Below, one piece after another: positions 23,761 to 34,129 of a stretch of DNA of 64,000 bases. The notes below the pieces were generated by a model. It had not been told where the DNA came from. It was given only the letters and a program-made list of their open reading frames with translations, and did not search any database. Source of the DNA: Ampullaceana balthica (lineage: Eukaryota > Mollusca > Gastropoda > Lymnaeidae); assembly GCA_944989445.1 (NCBI GenBank), contig CALYLW010000735.1, positions 183,854-247,853 on the forward strand. Reading direction: 5' to 3'. The stretch's first letter is position 1. Each line of letters starts with the position of its first letter. Both the position numbers and the translations under genes were made by a program.

Positions 23761-25235
23761 ACGATATCGTCATTATAAAGTGTACACAGTAAATTTTTAA
23801 GGATGCATGAAATTAAAAAAAAACTCTGCAATAAGGTTAAGTTGATAATGAAAAGTATTAACTTATAACACAGAATAAACAAATATTATAAACTTATCAT
23901 TAAATAAGGAATATACTTTTCAAATGAAAAAAAACCACTCCTTTTAGCACTCTTAAATCTAAATCTATTTACATTTTGAACAGTAAGCTCTAATAATCAA
24001 ATGGTTAATTCAAAATTACTAGTATTTAGTAGATTTGTTAATGTTATCTATTTCATTATGCGTCATAAAGAAGTGTTTTCTATTTTAACAATATTTCATG
24101 TTTAATTGCACTGAAAATTGTAAAATTAAAATTTTCATAGACACAAATTTAAAAACAATAAATAAAACAGTTAGAAAAGAATATGTTATGTTCCAAGATC
24201 AGATACTTTGTGGATTGTGTTCCTTTAGGTTAGGAAGTAATTTTTTGTCACCTCACTTTTCATATCAGTTAAACCAAAGTAATATTAATAAACTCATTTA
24301 CAATATTAATAATTTATTTTTTTAGGCCAGATTTGGATAATGTTACAACCAGTCTTATTTTAGACGTTGACCCAATGACCAGCAGCAGTTCCAGTAGGGT
24401 CAATCATTACGTTCGAATGTCGAAATGCTCCCAGCCCATGTGACGTAAATAGTTCAGTAAACAAAATTCAGGTTTTTACGAGTGAACAGTATGTCACCTA
24501 CACAGTTGCAACCCATTTGTCAACACACACAGCTCACAATTTTACATTTTTTATTTAGTTTGTGGAGGATCAGCACAGTCCTTTAGCTGTCTACTGACAA
24601 TTATAGGTAAAATATACATCAGTAAAAATAACCTTGTCTTCTGGGTGAGGGAAGATAAATAGGGCACATAAATTATGTAAATATACATTAGTAAAAATAA
24701 CCTTGTATTCTGGTAAGGGAAGATAAATAGGGCACAGAAATTTAGAATGTGGATCGAGATTATTTTTTTACGAAATGAAATAATGAATATAAAATCTTAA
24801 AATATTTTTTCTCTCTTTTTCATAAAGTCTTAAAAGCGAAAGTAGAAATAATAATATTTCTCAGATTGTTTGCACGTTTTTTATTTTGATGATTTAAATA
24901 AAAAGTAAGTTATTGTAAGTGTAGAATAGTTCAGGAATTTAAATCTGCCATATAATGTCAAAATAACGTTAGAGACATTAAGTTTGTGTGTGGCTACCTT
25001 ACTGTTATTATCTACCGTCGTCCCCTAGACAAATTTATTTTTCAATATTTACCACTTGCCATAATGAAATACTACAACTTGTAAGTATATTTTTTAAACA
25101 TGATTAATTCAAATAGACAATTCACATTTTCTTATTACTCAGATGACAACTAAATGTTAAAAGTTAAGAATTCACAATTTTTATAGTTTTAAGGCAGCTA
25201 CGGACAATACTGAGACGAAGGAGCATTATTGTGTA

Positions 25236-25281
25236 TCACCGGACATCACCGGACATCACCGGACATCACCGGATATCACCA
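25236..25281. repeat. Short 10-bp tandem repeat (ggacatcacc)
   Basis: About four copies of ggacatcacc run in a row, the last as ggatatcacc. It falls in the part of duplication copy 2 that has no counterpart in copy 1. Confidence 0.8.
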
Positions 25282-26119
25282 ATTTCAACTGTGCAGATAA
25301 GCCATCACCTTAATAACATGACATTTGATTTTTTCATTACATTAAAAGTCATTAACCGTGCATACATAAAAAAGATTATCTTTCACAACAATCATTTTAT
25401 CGAAAATCACATGAGAACTGATTGCTTCAAATAACGTGATAAAGAAAAATTCATAAGGACTTTAGCTGTATGCAAAATGTCAGTATAAATTTAATAAATT
25501 TGATATTATAAAAAGACCAAAGCTTTGGATGTAATAATAATACATTGTATTTAAATAATATCCCCTGATTAGTTAATATTATGTTTGATACAATCGTATT
25601 GATATCAAGTTTTAAAAAGTCAGAGTTGTGTCATACTACTTGATGGAATGAATGTTTTCGTTAATCGATGTTGTAAATAGTTTTGGAAGCAAATCAAACG
25701 TTATTTTTATCGTCGCGACATTTCAAGCGAAACATTTGCTACACATATCACGCTAGAAACAAACAATTACTGACCACTCTATGGCTTTGATCGTGCGATA
25801 TGAGTTGTTTATTTTATTTTATGTTTTTTCAAAACGATTTCTTTCCGAAGTTTCTTTGTTAACACCTTATGTAAAAAATCGAAAATCGAACTTCACCAAA
25901 GAGAGTTAATGTACAAGTTTCCTATAACCTTTTGTTGATTTGTTACCGTCTTCTATTGCTCATAGGTGAGTAAAAATTAAATATGAGTTTTTTATAAAGA
26001 TGCTATATATTTAAATATGATGTGTAATATAAACTTACAAAAAATGGTTGATTTATTTTATGATAAAAGATTATCAATTATAGTGTGTAATAATTGCCTG
26101 ATTACGTATATACAAACTG

Positions 26120-26169
26120 TGGATAAGCGTAGGACGCAACTATCTTCTGTATAGAAGATAACAGATATG
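26120..26169 (+). mobile_element. LINE 3' UTR fragment, plus orientation
   Basis: gataagcgtaggacgcaa followed by tcttctgtatagaagata matches, in the opposite orientation, the 3' UTR of the LINE end at 26258-26565. The pair therefore forms an inverted repeat with a ~90-bp loop. Confidence 0.7.
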
Positions 26170-26257
26170 GTAAATCAAAATGTTTCTTTACAATATTATG
26201 TTATAAGTATAGATATAGTTATTAAAATATAATTTACAGCTATAAGAGCACTTGCTC

Positions 26258-26565
26258 TATCTTATCTTATCTGTTTACAGACGCTTCTTCTATACAGAAG
26301 ATTATTGCGTCCTACGCTTATCTATGGTTTGTGTTTAGTCCTGCATTTTTATTAGAGATTTAAATGTTGATAAAGTGTTGGTTTTCCTGGATTCTTCAGG
26401 CAACCCATTCCACGCCCGAATTCCGGACGGGAAGAACAAAAATGTGTATGTGATTGCTCTTGCATATGGAATAAGAAAGGTGTTTTTATCCTTATGTCTA
26501 TCTGAGGGTTGTATTAAGTTATCTTTGTGTTGTATTTCTAAATTAGAAGCTCTACTATGAGTTTA
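26258..26565 (-). mobile_element. 5'-truncated LINE 3' end (ORF2 C-terminus, 3' UTR, tail)
   Basis: On the minus strand about 75 codons (26560 to the stop at 26335-26337) read as the end of a CR1/L2-like ORF2: FLIPYARAITYT, then FFPSGIRAWNGLPEES and TLSTFKSLIKMQD followed by a stop. A ~60-bp 3' UTR then leads to a short (AGATA)n-type tail near 26258-26272. The W-N-LP signature just before the stop is typical of many non-LTR ORF2 C-termini. Upstream codons run into a stop, so only the tail end was inserted or survives. A close copy lies at 33396-33690. Confidence 0.75.
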
Positions 26566-26579
26566 TACAAGATTGTATC

Positions 26580-27560
26580 GCCGTTAAAAAAGCATACACT
26601 CAGTGATCTAAAGTCACTTTATGTATAATAAAAACATAATAATTTAGTTTCAGAGAAAAATTTCAGTGTGTTTGAGTAGATGTAGAGATGAAAATCAAAA
26701 CAAGTTTATTTGCTGAAAGTTGAATCACAGTAAGTAGGTTAGTAATTGTTTAAAATTTAAGCAATTACTGACATGTTAAGTTTACATAAATAAATAATAT
26801 TAAAATAATTGTATATATTGTTAAACCAAATAATTCTCATTCAATCCCATAACGAATATATTAATGTAATGAAAGTTTAACAGTGGTGATGACATCGACT
26901 TCTGATAAATTCCAGCATTACTACCAGTGTTGGAATTGATCTAATCAGAATCAACAGGTTGAAACAATTAACATACTAGGTCTTAGAATGAAGCAATATT
27001 ACATTTATAAGATGTAGTTATCCACTACTGACTAAAAGTTTTTACTGGCGTCAACAGTTGCAGCTCTTCTGTAAGAGTTTGAGGCCCGCTGAATCGTCAT
27101 GGCGCATGCTTTAAATGAATCCTTTAGTTGTTAACTCAGTAACACATATTTCTTCTGCAGCTTGTTTTGCTACTGTTGTTCCTGTAATGGCGCCTGGTAG
27201 ACAGATGAGGTATGGAACAATATTGAAAACATACAGAAAAAAAATGTAGAAATTATACCATAGTTTTAAAGCCTTAATAATTTCTCATTAAAACTTTAAA
27301 TGTGTAAACGTTTCAGCAAATGCCAACATCGGTTAAAGCATGTAATATAATATCTAGAACTAATAGAACCTTGGAGTGTAGAAAAATTATAATTGGCACA
27401 AATAAATTCAATAGATGTTATGTACTTTACAGAATAACAGAAATGTTGGGAAATGCCTTACTTTTTTCAACTTCAAGGTAATCATCTGAAGATTATCAAG
27501 CCCGAGAAAAGGTGTTCATTTATTTTGTTTTAACAGAAAATCCCACAACAAATTGTATTA
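26580..27560. other. AT-rich spacer with one exon-like patch
   Basis: This is mostly featureless. 27111-27193 reads open on the minus strand after a fair splice-acceptor-like ctgtctaccag, and the overlapping plus strand also has an acceptor-like ttcttctgcag at 27150-27160. Neither peptide is recognised. Confidence 0.35.
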
Positions 27561-27564
27561 ATAA

Positions 27565-28360
27565 AAAAAACCCTAAAAAAACAAGTTTTTCACTATAAAT
27601 CATTTATGTACGAGACGTAACTAAAAGAATGTTCATTATAATACGCAGCGCCAGACCATCCAGAAATACAAAATTGCAGTTGTGTCGTAAAACATGTTTA
27701 ATATAATGCGCACCGATCAGGAATATGTTTATAAAAAGAGTTGTCAATAAAATACGCACCTTATTGCGCGACAGAAAGGTTGTTCAATATAAATCGCAGA
27801 ACAACTTTCATTCCCCGAAGAATTTCTGAACAGTCTTACCCCTACTGGCATGCCTCCGCATAAACTGAAAATTAAAATTGGTTCAGTGGTCATGCTTCTT
27901 AGAAACCTCATGCCAGCAAGAGGTCTCTGTAATGGCACTAGACTGACTGTTACCAGCATTCACCTCAACGTACTGGAGTGTAAAACTATCGCAGCTGCTA
28001 CCTCACAAACTGTCCTTATTCCCCGGATATCCCAGACTCCATGAGATTCAAATTTGACTTTTACCCAGACAATTCCTGTGAGATTAGCCTTTGCCATGAC
28101 AATAAATAATTTCTCAAAAAATAACATGATACATAGGAAAAAATAAAATAATCTAAAAAATCGATTATTAAATTACGGTACATGCGATCGATCTGAAATT
28201 TTTATACCTTGTTTTTTTTATCGGTAAAAAACAGCCTGCAAAATATCAGCTCGCTAGCTTACGAGCAAGTGGGTTAAAAATCGATCAAAATTTTTGGCGA
28301 CAAGCAAGGGCGGTCGCAGACACCACGAGTTAATATAAAGGATTTAATAATAAAGGATTT
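27565..28360 (-). mobile_element. Family-2 unit containing a helicase fragment
   Basis: This unit has the family-2 left part (a caagtttttcactataaat linker, ttcattataatacgcagcgc, ttgcgcgacagaaaggttg) and right part (taggaaaaaataaaataatc, GATCGATC core, agctcgctagcttacgagca, cacgagttaatataaaggat). About 310 bp of helicase coding sequence takes the place of the short segment found there in other units. It is the first of a tandem run of seven units reaching 32116. Confidence 0.8.
27800..28111 (+). pseudogene. Helitron/Helentron Pif1-type helicase C-terminal fragment
   Basis: The plus strand reads about 100 codons matching the C-terminal part of Helitron-type Pif1 helicases: FPEEFLNSLTPTGMPPHKL, then a VVMLLRNL strand, GLCNGTRL, VLIPRI and PVRLAFAMTIN. 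One in-frame TGA (at 28039-28041, after SQTP) interrupts it, and it stops where the conserved KSQGQT helicase motif should follow. The Rep nuclease, the N-terminal helicase motifs and the rest are missing, so it is dead. It is embedded in a family-2 unit and runs opposite to the orientation I infer for that element. Confidence 0.85.
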
Positions 28361-28845
28361 AATTTAGAAAAACCCATAAAAAACCAAGTTGTTCACTATA
28401 AATCCTTTATGTACCAGAAGTAACTAAAAGAATGTTCATTATAATACGCAGCGCAAGACCATCCAAAAATACAAAATTGCAGTTGTGTAGTAAAATATGT
28501 TTAATATAATGCGCACCGATCAGGAATATGTTTATAAAAAGAGTTGTCAATAAAATACGCACCTTATTGCGCGACAGAAAGTTTGTTCAATATAATACGC
28601 ACCGCGACGCTCTATCTCAAAAAATAGCATGATACATAGGAATAAATACAATAATCTAAAAAATCAATAATTTAATTACGGTACATGCGATCGATCTGAA
28701 ATTTTGATACATTGTTTTTATTAGCGGTACAAAACTGCCTGCAAAATTTCAGCTCGCTAGCTTACGAGCAAGTGGATTAAAAATCGATCAATACTTTTGG
28801 CGACAAGGGCGGGTGCAGACACCACGAGTTAATATAAAGGATTTT
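28361..28845 (-). mobile_element. Family-2 HINE-like unit b
   Basis: This is a complete ~485-bp unit: linker with accaagttgttcactat, terminus ataaatcctttatg, three short A/T-G/C motifs (aatacgcagcgc, aatgcgcaccgatcagga, aatacgcaccgcgacgctct), core with gtacatgcgatcgatctg, then agctcgctagcttacgagca, a short GGGCGGG stretch and the closing taatataaaggatt. Confidence 0.85.
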
Positions 28846-30100
28846 ATTTGAAAAAAACTGTAAAAAAAACAAGTTTTTCACTATAAATCCTTTATGTACG
28901 AGACGTAACTAAAAGAATGTTCATTATAATACGCAGCGCCAGACCATCCACAAATACAAAATTGCAGTTGTGTCGTAAAACATGTTTAACATAAGGCGCA
29001 CCGATCAGGAATCTCTATATATATAAGCCGCATTTGTTGTCTGTCTGTTCCCTAATAACTCAAGATCCAGACAACCAAATAACGTGAAATTTGGTACACG
29101 TACACAAAATTATACCGGAAAGGTTATTAAACAGGTTTCGTTCCATATATATAAGATACTGGGGCCCGGGGGCCCAAAATGTACTTTTTCCCTATATGAG
29201 CTATATAAAATAAAAATTATTGAGAATTAAGACGTAAAATAATGACGCAAATTAATAAACATTTTGGTGTCGAGATTAACAAGAAGGCGATTATCGCCAT
29301 AAAATAATTTTTTTTTGTTGTTGTTGCTTTGTTGTTGTTGCTTTTGTTGTTGTAGTTATTGTTTTGTTGTTGTTGCTTTGTTGTTGTTGTAGTTGTTGTT
29401 TTGTTGTTGTTTTGTTGCTGTTGTTGTTTTTGTTGTTGTTGCTGTTGTTGTTGCTGTTGTTGCTTTTGTGTTGTTTTTGCTGTTGTTGTTGTTGTCCACA
29501 TCCCTTGCCCTGCGACGACAATGTCCTTCATGTTGTTGTTGCTTTGTTGTTGTTGCTGTTGTATTTGTTGTTTTGTTGTTGTTGCTTTGTTGTTGTTGCT
29601 GTTGTTGTTGTAGTTGTTGTTTTGTTGTTGTTGTTGTAGTTGTTGTTTTGTTGTTGTTTTGTTTTTGTTTTGTTGTTGTTTTTGTTGTTGTTTTGTTTTT
29701 GTTGTTTTTTTGTTGTTTTTGTTGTTTTTGTTTTGTTGCTGTTGTTGTTAAACCCGGGCGGGAGCCGGGTACTTGCCCCTAGTATGTTTATAAAAAGAGT
29801 TGTCAAAAAAATACGCACCTTATTGCGCGACAGAAAGGTTGTTAAATATAATACGCACCGCGACGCTCTATCTCAAAAAATAGCATGATACATAGGAATA
29901 AATAAAATAATCTAAAAAATCAATTATTTAATTACGGTACATGCGATCGATCTGAAATTTCGATACATTGTTTTTATTGTCGGTACAAAACTGCTTGCAA
30001 AATTTCAGCTCGCTAGTTTATGAGCAAGTGGGTTCAAAATCGATCAAAAGTTTTGGCGACAAGGGCGGGTGCAGACACCACGAGTTAATATAAAGGATTT
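28846..30100 (-). mobile_element. Family-2 HINE-like unit c, split by a Helitron
   Basis: The unit is intact but interrupted between caccgatcaggaa (to 29011) and tatgtttataaaaagag (from 29783). In neighbouring units these two sequences are contiguous. Removing 29012-29782 restores a normal unit of about 480 bp. Confidence 0.9.
29012..29782 (+). mobile_element. Non-autonomous Helitron, complete (771 bp)
   Basis: The 5' end is TCTCTATATATATAAGCCGC and the 3' end is CCCCTAG. The element lies between A and T without target duplication. A hairpin ACCCGG-gcgggag-CCGGGT sits ~9 bases before the CTAG end. These are the defining Helitron features. The interior holds cccgggggccc and a ~470-bp run of (GTT)n-like simple sequence interrupted by catcccttgccctgcgacg. 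The simple sequence creates polyQ/N/T-like ORFs on the minus strand and leucine/cysteine/valine-rich ORFs on the plus strand, all spurious. No Rep/helicase gene. Confidence 0.9.
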
Positions 30101-30606
30101 AATAAGAAAAACCCGTAAAAAAACCAAGTTTTTTTCTTAAATCCTTTATGTACGAGAAGTAACTAAAAGAATGTTCATTATAATACGCAGCGCCAGACCA
30201 TCCAACAATACAAAATTGCAGTTGTGTCGTAAAACATGTTTAATATAATGCGCACCGATCAGGAATATGTTTATAAAAAGAGTAGTCAATAAAATACGCA
30301 CCTTATTGCGCGACAGAAAGGTTTTTCAATATAATACGCACCGCGACGCTCTATCTCAAAAAATAGCATGATACATAGGAATAAATAAAATAATCTAAAA
30401 AATCAATAATTTAATTACGGTACATGCGATCGATCTGAAATTTTGATACATTTTTTTTATCATTGGTACAAAACTGCCTGAAAAATTTCAGCTCGCTATC
30501 TTGCGAGCAAGTGGGATAAAAATCGATCAAAAGTTTTGGCGACAAGGTCGTTCGGTCGGTCGGTCGGTCGTCGCCGCAGACACCACGAGTTAATATAAAG
30601 GATTTA
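30101..30606 (-). mobile_element. Family-2 HINE-like unit d
   Basis: This is a complete ~506-bp unit with the same order of blocks as unit b. It differs most in its microsatellite, which is a (GGTC)n run at about 30546-30570. Confidence 0.9.
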
Positions 30607-31116
30607 ATAAGAAAAACCCGTAAAAAACCAAGTTTTTGACTATAAATCCTTTATGTACGAGAAGTAATTAAAAGAATGTTCATTATAATACGCAGCGCCA
30701 GACCATCCAGAAATACAAAATTGCGGTTGTGTCGTAAAACATGTTTAATATAATGCGCACCGATCAGGAATATGTTTATAAAAAGAGCTGTCAATAAAAT
30801 ACGCACCTTATTGCGCGACAGAAAGGTTGTTCAATATAATACGCACCGCGACGCTCTATCTCAAAAAATAGCATGATACATAGGAATAAATAAAATAATC
30901 TAAAAAATCAATAATTTAATTACGGTACATGCGATCGATCTGAAATTTTGATACATTGTTTTTATCATTGGTACAAAACTGCCTGCAAAATTTCAGCTCG
31001 CTATCTTGCGAGCAAGTGGGTTAAAAATCGATCAAAAGTTTTGGCGACAAGGTCGGTCGGTCGGTCGGTCGGTCGGTCGGTCGGCCGCAGACACCACGAG
31101 TTAATATAAAGGATTT
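30607..31116 (-). mobile_element. Family-2 HINE-like unit e
   Basis: This is a complete 510-bp unit, nearly identical to units d and f. Its microsatellite is a longer (GGTC)n tract at about 31051-31084. Confidence 0.9.
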
Positions 31117-31635
31117 AATAAGAAAAACCCGTAAAAAACCAAGTTTTTGACTATAAATCCTTTATGTACGAGAAGTAATTAAAAGAATGTTCATTATAAT
31201 ACGCAGCGCCAGACCATCCAGAAATACAAAATTGCGGTTGTGTCGTAAAACATGTTTAATATAATGCGCACCGATCAGGAATATTTTTATAAAAAGAGCT
31301 GTCAATAAAATACGCACCTTATTGCGCGACAGAAAGGTTGTTCAATATAGTACGCACCGCGACGCTCTATCTCAAAAAATAGCATGATACATAGGAATAA
31401 ATAAAATAATCTAAAAAATCAATAATTTAATTACGGTACATGCGATCGATCTGAAATTTTGATACATTGTTTTTTTCATTGGTACAAAACTGCCTGCAAA
31501 ATTTCAGCTCGCTATCTTGCGAGCAAGTGGGTTAAAAATCGATCAAAAGTTTTGGCGACAAGGTCGGTCGACAGGTCGGTCGGTCGGTCTGTCGGTCGGT
31601 CGGCCGCAGACACCACGAGTTAATATAAAGGATTT
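31117..31635 (-). mobile_element. Family-2 HINE-like unit f
   Basis: This is a complete 519-bp unit. Its (GGTC)n tract at about 31563-31603 is interrupted by GACA and GTCT variants. It is followed without a gap by a family-1 unit. Confidence 0.9.
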
Positions 31636-32116
31636 AATAAAACAAACCCGTAAAAACAAAGTTTTTGACTATAAATCCCTTATATATGAGACATAACTAA
31701 CAGTATTGATTATTTTCAAACATTTACAGACTGACACCGAGTGATGTCCCTTGTCTTTAATAAATGGGGGTGGGATGTGAGGGGGTGTCGGCACGACGGT
31801 CGGCGTCAACACGACGATCGGCGTCAACTCAAACTCACGTGGAAGTGGGAAAAAAAAACAATAACAAAACAGTGAATTTAAATTACATACCTCATATAAG
31901 GATAAACTAAAAATGCATTAATTTAATTACGGTACGTTCGATCGATCTGAAATTTTGATACGATGCATTGTTAGGTTAGACGGGTCCGTGTGCCAAATTT
32001 CAGTTTGATCGGATCACGGAAAGTGGGTCATTTTCGACTTTTGTTTTTCCGCCCGCCGAGCCCATGAGATGATGAGAGAGAGACAGAGACGGCCGCGAAG
32101 TTAATATAAGGGATTT
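31636..32116 (-). mobile_element. Family-1 HINE-like unit g at the end of the family-2 array
   Basis: It is joined through the same linker (gtttttgactataaatccc) to unit f. It is the reverse complement of the units at 6607-8080, sharing cgagtgatgtcccttgtctt, gagggggtgtcggcacgacg, catataaggataaactaaa, ggtacgttcgatcgatctga, ccgcccgc and a closing gttaatataagggattt. Mixed arrays of the two families show that they recombine or amplify through the shared termini. Confidence 0.85.
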
Positions 32117-32148
32117 AAAAATGAAGTTATTTCTCCGTAAATCTATAA

Positions 32149-32508
32149 NNNNNNNNNNNNNNNNNNNNNNNNNNNNNNNNNNNNNNNNNNNNNNNNNNNN
32201 NNNNNNNNNNNNNNNNNNNNNNNNNNNNNNNNNNNNNNNNNNNNNNNNNNNNNNNNNNNNNNNNNNNNNNNNNNNNNNNNNNNNNNNNNNNNNNNNNNNN
32301 NNNNNNNNNNNNNNNNNNNNNNNNNNNNNNNNNNNNNNNNNNNNNNNNNNNNNNNNNNNNNNNNNNNNNNNNNNNNNNNNNNNNNNNNNNNNNNNNNNNN
32401 NNNNNNNNNNNNNNNNNNNNNNNNNNNNNNNNNNNNNNNNNNNNNNNNNNNNNNNNNNNNNNNNNNNNNNNNNNNNNNNNNNNNNNNNNNNNNNNNNNNN
32501 NNNNNNNN
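32149..32508. other. Assembly gap (360 N)
   Basis: A run of 360 N follows atctataa and precedes tatatatataagccgc. The 5' end of the next Helitron copy is hidden here. Confidence 1.
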
Positions 32509-33187
32509 TATATATATAAGCCGCATTTGTTGTCTGTCTGTTCCCTAATAACTCAAGATCCAGACAACCAAATAACGTGAAATTTGGTACACGTACACAA
32601 AATTATACCGGAAGGGTTATTAAACAGGTTTCGTTCCATATATATAAGATACTGGGGCCCGGGGGCCCAAAATGTAGTTTTTCCCTATATGAGCTATATA
32701 AAATAAAAATTATTGAAAATTAAGACGTAAAATAATGACGCAAATTAATAAACATTTTGGTGTCGAGATTAACAAGAAGGCGATTATCGCCATAAAATAA
32801 TTTTTTTTGTTGTTGTTGCTTTGTTGTTGTTGCTTTTGTTGTTGTCGTTGTTGTTTTGTTGTTGTTGCTTTGTTGTTGTTGCTGTTGTTGTTGTAGTTGT
32901 TGTTTTGTTGTTGTTTTGTTGTTGATGTTTTTGTTGTTGTTTTGTTTTTGTTGTTGTTGTTGTTGTTGTTTTTGTTGTTGTTGCTGTTGTTGTTGCTGTT
33001 GTTGCTTTTGTGTTGTTTTTGCTGTTGTTGTTGTTGTCCACATCCCTTGCCCTGCGACGACAATGTCCTTTGTTGTTTTGTTGTTTTTGTTGTTGTTTTG
33101 TTTTTGTTGTTTTGTTGTTGTTTTTGTTGTTTTTGTTTTGTTGCTGTTGTTGTTAAACCCGGGCGGGAGCCGGGTACTTGCCCCTAG
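32509..33187 (+). mobile_element. Non-autonomous Helitron, second copy (5' end in gap)
   Basis: It matches 29012-29782 from tatatatataagccgc to the hairpin ACCCGG...CCGGGT and CCCCTAG followed by T. Flanking regions are nearly identical, while the (GTT)n interior is shorter and differently interrupted. The aaaTCTATAA at the left edge of the gap could be its true start, which would make most of the N run artificial. Confidence 0.85.
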
Positions 33188-33191
33188 TATA

Positions 33192-33225
<34 letters not shown>

Positions 33226-33226
33226 G
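33188..33226. repeat. (AT)n/(ATGT)n microsatellite
   Basis: An AT run passes into about six GTAT units immediately after the Helitron end, so this A/T-rich microsatellite may have been the insertion site. Confidence 0.9.
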
Positions 33227-33395
33227 TAATGCAACAGAAACTGAGAGTCCATATGGACGCCTTTAAAAGCTTAAACTCACTAGAAGCAACTTTGTTCTAA
33301 GGCAGGGTCCCAGATTCAATCGCGCAGTGAAGTAGCGGGTAAAACATCCAACAATCGCAAAATCAAACACTGTTTAAACATTAATAAATGTCAAT

Positions 33396-33690
33396 ATATC
33401 TTATCTTATCTTATCTTATCTGTTTATAGACTTTCCTTCTATACAGAAGATTATTGCGTCCTACGCTTATCTATGGTTTGTGTTTAGTCCTGCATTTTTA
33501 TTAGAGATTTAAATGTTGATAAAGTGTTGGTTTTCCTGGATTCTTCAGGCAACCCATTCCACGCCCGAATTCCGGACGGGAAGAAGGAAAACTTGTATGT
33601 GTTTGTTCTTATGTTTTATGTGTGTATCTACCGACAGATGCTTAGTTTATATCACGTAAGCCGTAGCGGAAAAGGATGTTGTGATTAACG
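33396..33690 (-). mobile_element. 5'-truncated LINE 3' end, second copy
   Basis: The 3' UTR and last ~45 codons are nearly identical to 26258-26440, including WNGLPEES and the stop at 33484-33486. The (AGATA)n-type tail (33396-33421, five units) is longer. Upstream of the FFPSG motif the coding sequence differs and is frameshifted, so this is a related but distinct insertion. Confidence 0.7.
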
Positions 33691-33889
33691 GGAACTATTC
33701 TTATTGGATTTCATATGCAGCAATCCTTAAGTTACGTTTCTAGGTTATTGTAACATCATTTTACTACATGATTTTTGATTATTACACACTTTAATTTAAG
33801 TCACACTGTTTGTATGTTGATATGTTGTATCCGTCAAATCTTGTTACGTAAAATTAAACCTTTTCTGATGATTCTAGAGATCTCAAAAT

Positions 33890-33985
33890 TTTACCACAGA
33901 TAGATCTTGGATGACAATGCATTGTATAAAAATTTCATATCGATCGAATGTACCATAATTAAATTAATGCCTTTCTAGTTTTTGT
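33890..33985 (+). mobile_element. Relic of the HINE-like core
   Basis: acaatgcattgtat, then tatcgatcgaatgtac and cataattaaattaatgc match the conserved core of the family-1 and family-2 units. No termini remain. Confidence 0.5.
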
Positions 33986-34129
33986 CTATATAAAATATTA
34001 TCACTCTCATCAATGTGCCACACCTCAATTCACCCTAGAGGGATACAAGTAATCTCAATGTGTTGACGTCAGAAGTGGATGGTAAAGAGTTTTTATTATA
34101 AGTTTAAAAAGAACAATATTCATCAAGCC

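Larger units (their letters stand above)
21940..25985. repeat. Segmental tandem duplication, copy 2
   Basis: This is the diverged second copy of 19226-21702, with landmarks in the same order. It is longer because it holds insertions: the 39-bp array and LTR-like block at about 23060-23760, and an unmatched stretch at about 25200-25900. The last match is tacaagtttcctataa..ttttg and taccgtctt..attgctcat near 25915-25965. No gene is recognised in it. Confidence 0.75.

Noticed and set aside
29217..29888. Polyglutamine/asparagine or leucine/cysteine-rich proteins
   Set aside because: They are translations of the (GTT)n simple sequence inside the Helitron, open in many frames on both strands. The same applies at 32710-33266.
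32121..32526. Open frames across 32149-32508
   Set aside because: They consist of unknown bases in the assembly gap.
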